In this document: one piece after another, positions 22,001 to 34,000 of the stretch | Position numbering within the stretch: the stretch's first letter is position 1 | How the letters are laid out: every line of letters begins with the position of its first letter | Assembly (NCBI GenBank): GCA_963573305.1 | Contig: OY754330.1 | Span: 8,184,001-8,248,000, forward strand | Direction: 5' to 3' | Length of the DNA stretch: 64,000 nt | DNA from: Pyrrhosoma nymphula | Taxonomy: Eukaryota; Arthropoda; Insecta; Odonata; Coenagrionidae | Notes under the pieces: model-generated | What the model saw: the letters and a program-made list of their open reading frames with translations, nothing else | Databases searched by the model: none | What the model was told of the DNA's origin: nothing | Made by a program: the position numbers and the translations under genes

Positions 22001-25000
22001 CACGTAGTGGGATTAAAAGGTTTCAATAAAACAAATTTTATGTAACAACGGATATTTATTTTAAAAATATAGTACTGATGGATGCAATTAGGTAGTTGAA
22101 AGCAAACTCTAAAACACCACTATCACAAAAATGTTCTTCTAACGAAATTCTGAAATCATCAATAAATTCAATATTTACATTGTTTTCATTATTTTCAATG
22201 TTCATTGACAGATTATTGTTATTAATAGATTCAAAATTATTCAATATTTCTTTCCATGCAACATTTCTCGTGTGTCGAAGTTATTGAGTCAGGACGCTCT
22301 TGGGCAAATTATTGCGAGGTTGAATCATCTTCCAAAGTTGTAAGAGCTGCTTCCGCAAATTCGGGCCACTCAGGATTAAAGAAGTCTGGTGATCCAAGTC
22401 TAAGAACTAAGGCCATGGTGTCTTCAAATTTTTCAGTGTAATAACGACTAAACCCAGGAAACAAAGAAGGCAAAATTATCCTTTCACCAACAACAGTATT
22501 CTTTAACTCAAAAATTGAATCGCTCTTGATGTATACAAGGTGTGATCAAAAAAAGACTGGACTGATTTTATAACTTGTTTATTTCCACGGATTCAGCTTA
22601 ATCGAACTTGTCGCCCTTAAAGTACATGCCTTGGCTGACGACACACCTTTGCCAACATTTCTTCCAGCTCTCGAACCCTGCCTGGTAAGCCGCCATAGGG
22701 ATCCTCTTCAGGTCCGCCATACAATTAGTTTTCATGTTCGCAATAGAGTCGAATCGGCGCCCTTTCAAGGTTGATTTTAACTTTGGAAACAAAAAAAAGT
22801 CTGATGGAGCCACGTCTGGAGAGTAGGATGGCTGCGGGATCACGGAAGTTCTGGTTTTGGCGAAAAACTCTGTCACGATCAGCGCCGTGTGAGCCGGCGC
22901 GTTATCGTGGTGGAAACGCCATGTATTGTTTCTCCACATGTCCGGCCTCTTTCGGCTCACTGCGACCCTCAACCTCTTCATTACCTCTAAATAGAAATCT
23001 TTGTTGACGGTTTGACATTGAGGAACGTATTCGTAATGAAACAGCCCTTGCCAATCGAAGAAACACACCAGCATGACCTTCACATTGGACTGGGACATGC
23101 GAGCTTTCTTTGGTCGCGGAGAATGATGACCCTTCCACTGAGAAGACTGGGCCTTTGTCTCAACATCATAACCGTAAACCCAGGTTTCGTCACCGGTTAC
23201 GATGGTTTTAAGAAACTCTGTGTCGGCTTGTTGAATCATTCCAAATGTCTCCGCAGCACTTTTGCCAAGTTTGAAACAAAATTTCACGCACACACGCTGT
23301 TCCTCTACCTCCTTCATTGCTGCCGTTGCACGGGGCGACGAACAGGTTAAGACACGTACCGCTGCTGCTGCGTAACGACTCGACGTAAACAAACGCAACA
23401 CCTCTCGATTAAGTCGTCAGATGTGTAGCTAGATGGAGCACTGTGTCTCGTTTCGATCCGTTGAACGGTTTGCGCGGAATAAAATCAGTCTGGTCTTTTT
23501 TTGATCACACCTTGTATATATAGTTATCTGCTAGTATCTTTTAAATTTGCTTTAATCCATTGGATACGGTCATGTTCCACTCTTAAATAAGTATCAACCA
23601 GATATTGCTGAAAAAGCCGACCTTCGAAATGCAAAGCATTGAACTTCAAAAGGCAGAGTTCAGAATTTCTTAGGTTGATATCAGAGGGAAAATATTTGGC
23701 AATATGAGGTCTAAATGCTAATCGGTACTGAGCTAGTTCAAAACTAGTCAAATTTTGATAACTGGTATAAGGTGTTCCTAAAGGAATATTAATACAGAGA
23801 ATCCAAAATTGCAGAATTTGGGTAAAATAGTGGATAAGTAAAGGACCCAACACGACTGTCAATATTGTTCATGGTAAATAAAAATTTACCACGTCTACGA
23901 ATAATTAACTCTTTATCTGGAAAGCTTTAGTCAGTGTTGAGGTTAATAATGGCACAACCTTCATTCTGAAGGGGGATGTTAAACCTTCTGTGATCAACGG
24001 CATCAGGTAATGAAAAAAGCAGCTTAACATAAGGCGGCTCTCCACCTTCTGCAGCAGCATGTCTATGGCCTTCTTCTACTAAACACATTATCATGAATCC
24101 AAGAGCAAATGGATTTTCAGATCACAAAATATGTTCCAAAAGACTAATAAGATTCTTGTTGATACCATGATTAATGGCATTGTTTATGGAGTGCACTAAG
24201 AGTATCCTGATTATCCAAATGTATATCTGTCCATATTGAGGCCGTTAAAATTCTCCATCATCATTTTGAGTAGGGTAAGCTGCTACATTAAGTTTGTGGT
24301 AAACTTGCTTGCTAGCAATGTAACTATAAACTCCTCGACCGTTGATTGTTCGATCATCATCTATGATGAATGAAGCCATGTGCTATGATTTCAAATTTCG
24401 AATTCTTTTATAAAATTTATCACATAATGGATGACGTCGAGGAAATGATCGTGCTAACTCGTTCGGAAATTCTGAATGTAGCAGATATATCCTACCATGC
24501 AAGCAGCAGTCCCTAAACGAATCTCAATGAATTTGATCTGACACACGTTCTTCGGGAAAATGCAATGCTCCTCAGTGAGTACAAGCAAAACTCAAAGGTT
24601 GCAAATTATGGTTAGAAATATCAGCCGTTGTAGCTGCCTTGTAGTAAGTTATTAGGTTTAGACGTAATGCTTGTTGTTGTCTTGAATTTCTCCGGTGTTC
24701 TTCCAATCTTTGATGACAATGACTATCAAACTCTTCTGTATGCCTCTGAGGCGGTGGTTCACACGTCTTGAAGCCGCTGATTTTTTTGTGATTCTGATTC
24801 TTCTGTTCTTTGGTTATTTTGTCGCTGCCAAAGGTAGTTCTCTTTGTTCGTTTGTCTCTCCACTTCTCTGGATTCGTGCAAGATCACGTCATTTCTAAAT
24901 GCTGTAGACGATCATCAGAAGACTCGTAGTATTCAGGCTGTTGGTTCTGCGATTAATTATTTAGTATTAAGCAACAGTTTCGCTGTGCTTTGCTGCCGGC

Positions 25001-28000
25001 TTCGTCAGGCTTTTAAGAACAACAATGCTCTTTTTTCAAAAAATAAATTTACAATTCCAGCAGTTGATGATTTTGAGAAGTAAAAAAAACTTAATTTCAA
25101 ATTTGTCTCTTCCAGGTATAAGGGAGTTTATAACTATCCTCTCTATTTATATTATTTGGTCTTTTTTCTATTTCAATTGCCTCCCTTATGAGCCGTGGAA
25201 AGCCTGATGAAGCGGGTAGCAAAGCACGGCAAAAATGTTGCTTAATACTAAATAAGTAATCGCAGAACCAAAAGCCTGAATACCATAAACAATGAGCTGC
25301 GAAAATCTACAAAAAAGTTCATCAGAAGACTCACATTCTTGCCTCAATCTTTTCTGATTGTTCATCTCTTGAGAGTAAGAATCATTTATTTCAGTCATTA
25401 TTTCAAATAACCAATTTTTACATGTGGTTTTTGCTACCCGGCTTGGTCTTGCTGATGTCAGAATATGTTCTTCATTTTTAGGAATTAAACTACTTGAGGT
25501 ACCAGGTATGGTATGGTACCAACTTGTTCTATTTGGTCCGGAGTAAAATCTTTTGAGGTATTGGGCATTGGGTCATCACCTTGTACCATTTGCTCCTGAA
25601 GTTCTCTCTCTGGTTGCTCTGTAAATTGGATGCTAAAATCAAAAGTCTGCTTCTTTGAAGGCCTTCTTTTATTAGGTATCTTAAAAAGAAAATTCAAAAT
25701 ATATCCGTATCATTAAAAAAGGTATTCCATAAAAATCAGGTTTTTCTATTGTTGTTAAGTATGTTGTGAGCATTAGGTATTTTCTCTAGGGTGTCAAAAT
25801 GGTGAACATGACTGCTCTAAGCATGGGTAGCTCTGATTGATTGGTTGGTGGACATCTAATGTCTTAAAGAGATTTAAGTGTAGAAATATTTGGTACATAT
25901 TTAAAGAGTGTATTAGAAAGAAGAGCATTCTTTGGGTAGATGTCCCAGATGTGGTGAAATATCAGTTATGTTTTGGGGCCAGGGTATTAAATTTACTGTT
26001 GAAGAGGTGTATATATTACCAAGTTTCCATAAGAGTGAAACTGAGTGATACAAGTACTACTTACGTACTCTTGTAGTACTAGGGAGAATCATTTGCAGGT
26101 AAAATCATTTGCAGTATTTTGAGTGTAGGTACTGGCACATAGTGATATGATTTCTACATTTTTATTCCCATACTACACGTTACAATTAAACCAGCAATGA
26201 ACATTGAGGTTGACAAAGCATTAAACGATGGTGTGGAGGGGAAAAAACAAAATGTGGCTCTCGGCTTCTTCAGTTACTTAACACGCATAGCAAGTTAGCT
26301 TGTGATTCAAGTTATCCCATTTTTCAGCTGCTTTGCAGGTTTTTTCTAATTCCTTTAATTGGTAATCCAAAATTATTGTGGCGCGTTCTTCACCTATTAA
26401 TGGTAGATACATAAATGTGTCTGATTTATCTGGAGATGACCACAATAGGTAACTGCACATGGTGTTTCCTCTGTGTATTAAATTGGCTATTTTGCTCCTG
26501 AAAAAAAGTTGTCAGGCCTTAAAAAATTTATGGTGAATTTAATGTTAGAGGAAGTTTGTCTTGCTTTTCAAACCTTGGAGCATCTAATGACTACAATGAG
26601 CCTGCGAGATATAAGTTACATTTATGGGATTGATAAGTTCTTGTTTTAGGCCGTACCATATTATTAAAAATGAAGATGATCACCATGTTATTTTTACCTG
26701 GTTTGGGATTCGTTGGTGGAATCAATTTACTTGGGCGAGGATTCATTGTGTATAGGTTTTACTCCTCTGGTCGAATCTATGTTTTAAGATACAAACACGC
26801 AGCACTGACTCTTGGGACGACAAATGCCAAAGTTACTCCTCTTTGAATGCTGTCTTAACTACTGACGGGAACTCTATCAGATGCAGATATTTTGATTGTC
26901 ATTTACTTGTGTAAAAATATGAATAAATGTTTCCCCGTTAATATATATATGCGCACCTTAATTCACCTCTATCAGATTAATGAAAATGTTTGAGGAAGTT
27001 CGTCTATGTTAGCAACAATCAGCATTCTATATTTTCCTTCAGTGACATTATAATGAAATAGTGGATTCTGTTATGCCAAAATAATATTGTCTTCATGGCT
27101 TCTGAGTCTGAAATACATTGCGATGTAGCAAGCAAACTAAATACTTCACTTCAGCTGGGATTTAACATCCACAATTGGTGTCTGTGAGCAGAGTTGGGAT
27201 GTTGTTGGCGTAATGTGTACATGTAAATATGAAAAAAGATTACTGTAAATTACCCTAATGTGGAGAACTTCAACATTTTCTTCCTGTGTGTTGGTTTATT
27301 TAATAATCATTAGTCAGAGTATTCTGAGTTATGTGATGTATACAGGCAATCCTCGACTTACGTACACAATGCGTTCCTGAAGTCGTGTACGAAAGTCGAA
27401 TGTACGAAAGTCGAACAATAGAGTCCCATACTAAATAGGGCTTACTTTCCCGGAGAGTTAAATATACATACTAAAACCTCGTATCAATTGTAAGGAAATT
27501 TTATTTTAAATGCAAAAGTTTAAAAATAATTAATTATATTTCAAACAATACGTAATTACTTTAAAAACTACGCAGTCTTGATAAACGGTTCTTTGAGTTT
27601 TGAGTCGATTGAGTTTTGTGCAATGGTTTCATTTTTGGCTTTTTAAAATTACTTCCGCTCAAGGTGTAGAGGGTTGGGATTTTTGTAATCGAACAGCTGA
27701 AAGCATGAAGTTTATACTTCTTTCAGTCAGTTATCGTTTCCAATTCGTATTTGTCTGAAAAATCACGTTTTTAGCTTCAAAAATGCACATTTTTCTCTGA
27801 AATCAACAATAGAATATTTACTTGACAGCCAAATTTTGGTCTGTAACGCATTTAAAATTCACTTTGCTTTATTGAGTTGATTAGGAATGCTAAGGATTGG
27901 GTTTTGTGCGCAGTGGTGTACTTTTTTAAAAATCTACTTTCCTTCAAGATTCATTCATTTAGAGAGTTAAAATTTATTTATTTTATCAGACACCCGAAAG

Positions 28001-31000
28001 AATGAAGTTTCTCATTTTTTCAATCGATCTGAAGGAAGTGTGATGCTGAGCAACACCACCGGGAAATTCAGCTAGTACGCTATAAACGTCAGTTTGAAAT
28101 GATTATATTGTATCCTGTGCACCATGTTCAATGCTTTCTTTATGCAACAATTATGATATCTCAACGTGGGCAAAGGCCCAGCCACATTGACAACACCGGT
28201 TCCCGTAAGATCACCGAAGGTAAGCAATGTTGGGCCCGGACGGTGGTTGGCTGGGTGACCATACATACCTTTACCGTGGGGCTCTTGTCCCCTGTCTGCA
28301 AGTGGCAGACAGGCATGGGGTTGGCACAATGGACCAAGAAGGTCTAAGTGCCCGGGTTCCTGTCGAAGGCCCCCCCTACAAACAATCTATCTATGATATC
28401 TCAGTGGAAATAATACATTAGGACGTCAAATGAAAACAATTGGCAAACGTAATAGCATTTCACTTATCATACGATAAGCATCTAGCAATAGACTAAAACC
28501 GTAGCGCTTGTAGAAATAGCTCCGCAATTGACACCCAAAGCGTCCTTGAGGCAAGTTATTCGATTTTGCCCTGACGAATTCCTCTTCCAATTCTCAAAAA
28601 ATGAAATAATTGGAAATCATTTGGAAATTGTAGAATACAGGCTCGTGGAGATTGTGAAGAAGGCAGCAGCTGCAGAATTGCAGCAAACTCTCGAGGGGGG
28701 AACATGAGCTAGTGGCAAGCCACGATGGAACATGGCTGAAGTGATATCAGGCTTCTCACTTTGTGTGGTGTGCCCGACCTCCTTTTCAAATGCTACTGAA
28801 TTTTTTTTCTACTATTGTAAATTAATTTGTGAGTTAGAAAAGCTGAAGGCATTTTTATGTAACGTTTATAGTAATGTATGAGATACAAGTAGATAAAATG
28901 CTGTAGCACATGTTGGAAGTTCCTCATTCTCTAGTGAATTTGCCTTATGTCACAATTTTCTGTCTAGCTATGTCTAGTGCATGAATGGTAACATTTTCAT
29001 TTTTATTGTACAACAAAACAAATTTTTAAAAACCCATTAGGAGAAAGCTAGATGTATCTGGGTAACATCAAAATTCAAATTAGTAATTAATATAGCAATG
29101 GAATGCACTGTTGAAGATTTCAATCTTTGTAATGAATCCCCTCTTGATTTCAGGATACTTTTGGACGTGCAAAGACGTGGGTCAAGGAGCTTCAGCGTCA
29201 GGCATCTCCTAGCATTGTGATAGCCCTGGCTGGCAACAAGGCAGACCTTGCTAACAAACGTGTCGTGGAGAAGGAGGAAGCCCAGAGTTATGCTGAAGAA
29301 AATGCCCTTTTGTTCATGGAGACGTCAGCAAAGACTGCAGTTAACGTGAATGACATATTTCTTGCCATAGGTAAGTTGTGGTGTTGAATTGAGAGAGAGA
29401 AAATATTTTATTTCATATTTACAATATAATTTTTTAACAAAATTGAAAATATACTCTTAAGTCTACACAGCCTCATATGAGCATTCAATAAATTAACATA
29501 AGCATAATCGTCCGCATAGTGCATACATTTACAATATTATGCAGGTATTCATATTTTAGTAAACAATAGTAGAGTCCATGCTTTCAGTGGGAATTGTGAA
29601 TATGGTGCAGTTGTGCCACAAAAATCTTACCAGTTTGGAGTTGATAGATTTTTCCCGAGGAAAGTTGAAAGTGGTTAGAGGATGTGTTAGAAGCACACCC
29701 CCATGCGTGTGAGGTCAATAAAGGCTTGAAACAGAACAAGGATGCTTTATTCCTCTGCCGCTGGCTGGGGAAGACCTGTGGAAGGAAGATGTCGACTCGC
29801 AAAGGGATTTTTCGTGGGGGTTGGTTTCCTGACTACCCTTTGCTTACGAGTGAGTGAGACAGAGAGCGAATCAGCTGGGTTCAGTCGTGCCAAGATCACA
29901 GAGAGACTTAAAAACCAAATGCACGCTTTGGTCTCCATCCCTGCAGCCCATTTAGGTTTTTCATGATTATTTTTGACATGTTTTCATTACCTTCATAGAT
30001 TATTGTACCATTGATCCCGTTAAATTGCATCTACATATTACTTTCGTGGAATTCTTTGTGGTATCAAAACCAGTTATTTTTTAAATGCCACTATTAATGT
30101 TGTGCTAAGTTAACCAGTTCTCGTTTTGGATGTATATTAACTGTTTCTAAAAGTAAGCCATGAAATGCCTTTTTATAAGTGCTTTTGTGACTTTTTTTAA
30201 CGTTGCATAGTGCGTGGATCAGAGCACAAAGAGCTGATCTGGTGCTGGGAGCACGCCAACTTGGTGACGCCACATTGGTAATGCCGCTAAGCGTGTTGCA
30301 CACATCCCGGGATGCTATTGCCATGGATAGTTGGCAGCTTATCGACCAAAATAGATTAAATATCATCATAGGCATATCCAGGGGGGGGTTAGGGGTTGTA
30401 ACCCCCCCCCCCCTCCCATTGATTAAAAAAAACATAAAAATGATATGTTTAACACATGCTTACAGTACACCTATAGATCACTTTCCATAGAACACCTTCA
30501 AAACATCATTTTAAGGTGTATATTTTTCAAAATTCCCCCGTTTTACATGGGAGGGGCTATTCCACACTGCCCAAAGTTGGCTCATGAAGGGTGCTTGACC
30601 CATTTCCCTTTGGACGCTTCTAGGTACGCCTGTGAATGTGATGGCTCATAAATTGATTCTGAGAGTGAATGAGGGAACGGGGACGCAGCTGTGTGAAGGG
30701 AAAGGGGTTTTGTTGGAGACAAGTTGTCCCAGAATTTAACAAAAACTGCTGTTTCCAAAAAATAGTAAGCTAGGACCATAAGAAATGTCTGGAATCAAGT
30801 TTTTCATGCATACATTGTGTGCAATCTCACCATTCTCATTCGGGTCATTCCATGTCAACTCAACCAAGGCCCCACCATCTCTGATTTTCATAATTTTTTC
30901 CCTGTTGCTAGTTTCAGCCTTAGTTAAGAAAAATCCAAAATATTTTAGCCCCAATGCCAATACTTTCTGAGATATGAGTATTTGTGTACACCGAGGCACA

Positions 31001-34000
31001 GGAAAAATCTGCTTGTGAGTCAAATTGTTCAAATCAACCATTTTTGAACCTCTGTAAAAACTGAAATAAGTCAGGTAAGCCAGTAAAAATTTCAGATGAC
31101 ATAAACATGCGACTATAGTTTTCAAAAATGCTATCACAAATATTCTCTCCTGTAAACTTTCATTGTTATAAATGTTCAAACATGGCAGTTTTCCGCATAA
31201 TTTCCACAAAAAATAACATATTCAGACACAGGTGCAAATCACATTTATCACATCATAGCCACTAAAATCATAGTAAGCATTGAAATTATTGGCAACTTTA
31301 AATTGTCATGAAGTTTGGGCCCATTTAGAGCTTAATTGTTGATAAATTTACTGAAAACTACCACCCCACTAATTTTTTTTGTTGCAAAATGGCTTGTTTT
31401 CAAATTCTAATAACAAAAAGTGGACATCAAGTAGGAGATTGAAATTTTTTAAATAACATGCTGTAACCTTCTCCTTTAAGTGAATACAAATCTGAAGTTG
31501 CTCCCATGGTTGATAATGTCTCCATCATTTATTTAAATAATGTACGTAAAACGATTGGCTACGACACTATGTTTCAGGGCTTCCACTTAATGGTGTGTTG
31601 GATGTGTGTATTAAATTTCCTCTGAACACATATCATTCTTTTAACTGTCCTGCCAATCAATTTTGATATTACCCTAAAGTTCCATGAGACTAAAATGCTA
31701 ACATATCATCAAATATTTGAAATCATGATGTCATTGCAAGCGGGAAAAATCAGCATCCATTTTTGGATAATGCACACCTTTATTCACCGAGTCTTAAGGT
31801 AATCATTCCAGACCTTCTCAATAGCAGTAATTATGACATTGGGCAAGGTGTACTGCCTTCCTGTGATAGTTTTCGGCACTAGTACTGACATCAACACATC
31901 TGTTGAGGTTATCCAGCATTTGTCAGAATGTTTCGGCCTCATGTAAGACTTTGCCTTGCCATCAGGTGTGTTACACGAAAATGGCTTTGAAGGGCTTCTC
32001 AATTTGCTGAGACTTCATCGTTGCTACATATTAGCTCTCAAGGAGAAAGTATGACATCACTTAGAGCCATCAGTCTTTAGAAGTGAATTCAAGAGTCGAG
32101 GTGTGTTCACTAGTGAGTTTATATAATCAGAGATCCTTGGAGGTTGTAAAACGTTTTAGCTCAAACTTGTCTTGTTTCACTTAATGGAGGGTATTGAAGG
32201 CTGTTTTATTGGTAAATTCGTGGAAGATGAATGTCACAAGACAACCTATACTCGTGAAAGAGGACTGTGTTATGTTAGTGATCTTCCATTTGACTCCAAA
32301 GATAACTTAATTTGGAGAAGTGGCTTCCACCCTATTTCCTCTTCAGAATCTTTCTCGCCAGATTTACAGGATTATATCCATCAAAAGTTTATATTTGGAA
32401 AAGTATACATTCTTGCAGCGGTCATGCTGCAATCCATTGGGGGCACACTCAAGAACAAACAGAAAGAGTTTTAAGAGAAATAAGTGTAGACAGCAAGAAA
32501 AATTGAAATACATTGTGGAAAATCTGTGAAGCCTGGACAAAAGCTATCTCCTCGATGTTTAGCTTCAGTTTCAAGTTTAGAGGATATTCATGTTGAAGAC
32601 GAGTACTGCTCGCCAAAGAGTGTGAAGCATGAAGAAAGTTTAAGTGCGTTAATTCAATCTGTGAAAGTCTTAACTGTTCTCCCCTCAAACATTCCAAAGT
32701 GAGCAAATCAAACAGATCACGTTATGAAAGGAAAACAAATTAAAGTAGTCAATTCACTTCTGGAGGAAAAAGTGAGTTCATGCTTAGATTTACCTGTAAT
32801 TGTTTTCTGTGATTTGGAAATGGAGACAAAATGTGACAAATGCTCAAATTTTGATTCAATTTTGGAGGATCTAAAAAAGAAATGTGCTGAGTTAAACCGG
32901 GAAATGCAGTTGTCTATACATTTATAATTTTTCATTGTGCAAGATTCAGTGCAGGGATTCTTCTGGGATATCAATCTGCCTGACTGCCCACCCTTTTGTT
33001 GTTAATTTTAAAGAGGGTGACAGAGCGTCTACCATGAGCAATTGTATCATCAGTGATTACTGGAATCATGATGCGGTGTCAGTACATGTTTTTAAAAGAA
33101 CAGTAATGACATACATGATGAATAGGTTTCCACACATCACAAAATGTAAGTATTTTAGTGACTGGGCTGCATTCAGTATAGAAACTTTGAAAATATTCAA
33201 AGCCTATGCTTTCATTATTCAAACTTTGCTTTGTATGCAGAATGGTATTTTTTTTTGCAAAAAGTCACGAAAAAAGTGATTGTGATGGGATATTGAGAAA
33301 TGTGAAACGACTAGTCACCAGGGCTTGTTTATAGCTATCCTCAAGGGGCAACATACCTAGTCAGCAAGTTATTTGTTTGAGTGGGCTGATAAAAATGTTT
33401 TAGGCATAAAGTCATTTTATGTTTCCAGCAATGACATAGATATTTAGCAATTAAAACAGTGATTTCGAAATGCAAAAACAATAGAGGGAACATGATGTCA
33501 TCACTGCTTTCTTCCAGTAAGTGAAAATGAGTTGCTTAAAAGTAGACTTTCTCTGCCTAACTTCAGAGTGACAAAAAGATTCAATTAAAACAAGGGAAAA
33601 CCAATACCATTCACCAAAAACCTTTTATGTACTAAAAACTGGCATTTATGTGCCGCTGTGTATGAAAACAGATGGTACATTGGCTGTGTAGTTCAAAGAA
33701 ATGAAGGAGGAGATATTCTAGTGAACTTCACTAAACCTCGACTCTTGAATTCACTTCTTAAGACTGATGGCTCAAAGTGATATGTCATGCTTTCTCCTTG
33801 AGAGCTAATATGTAGTAACGATGAAGTCTGAAAATTGAGAAGCCCTTCAAAACAATTTTTGTGTAACACACCTGGGGCCTGTTTCTCAAAGCTACAAGTC
33901 TACAAGTTACAAGTCTATTCACTTGTAACTGGTGAAATTCTGTTTCTCAAACGTACAAGTCTACTAATTACAAGTTCACAAGTTACAAGTCCATTTCACA

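Larger units (their letters stand above)
22261..24870 (-). pseudogene. Helitron N-terminal (Rep-like) region, interrupted by mariner
   Basis: On the minus strand from about 24870: HTEEFDSHCHQRLEEHRRN, then GALHFPEERVSD, NELARSFPRRHPLCDKFYKR, YSYIASKQVYHKLNVAAYPT, HAAAEGGEPPYVKLLFSLPD, and ORF 23862-23524 with GRLFQQYLVDTYLRVEHDRI. After the mariner (22536-23514) it resumes: VVGERIILPSLF, FEDTMALVLRLGSPDFF and WPEFAEAALTTLEDDSTSQ. This order is that of the Helitron-like N-terminal domain that precedes the HUH Rep endonuclease. Many stops and frameshifts are present, and neither the HUH motif nor the helicase is seen. The fragment is antisense to Rab5 within its intron 2. Confidence 0.75.

Noticed and set aside
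28170..28295. Functional 5S rRNA gene
   Set aside because: The 5' and 3' ends do not pair as in 5S, many conserved bases differ, and the sequence runs into an unrelated tail within a target-site duplication.
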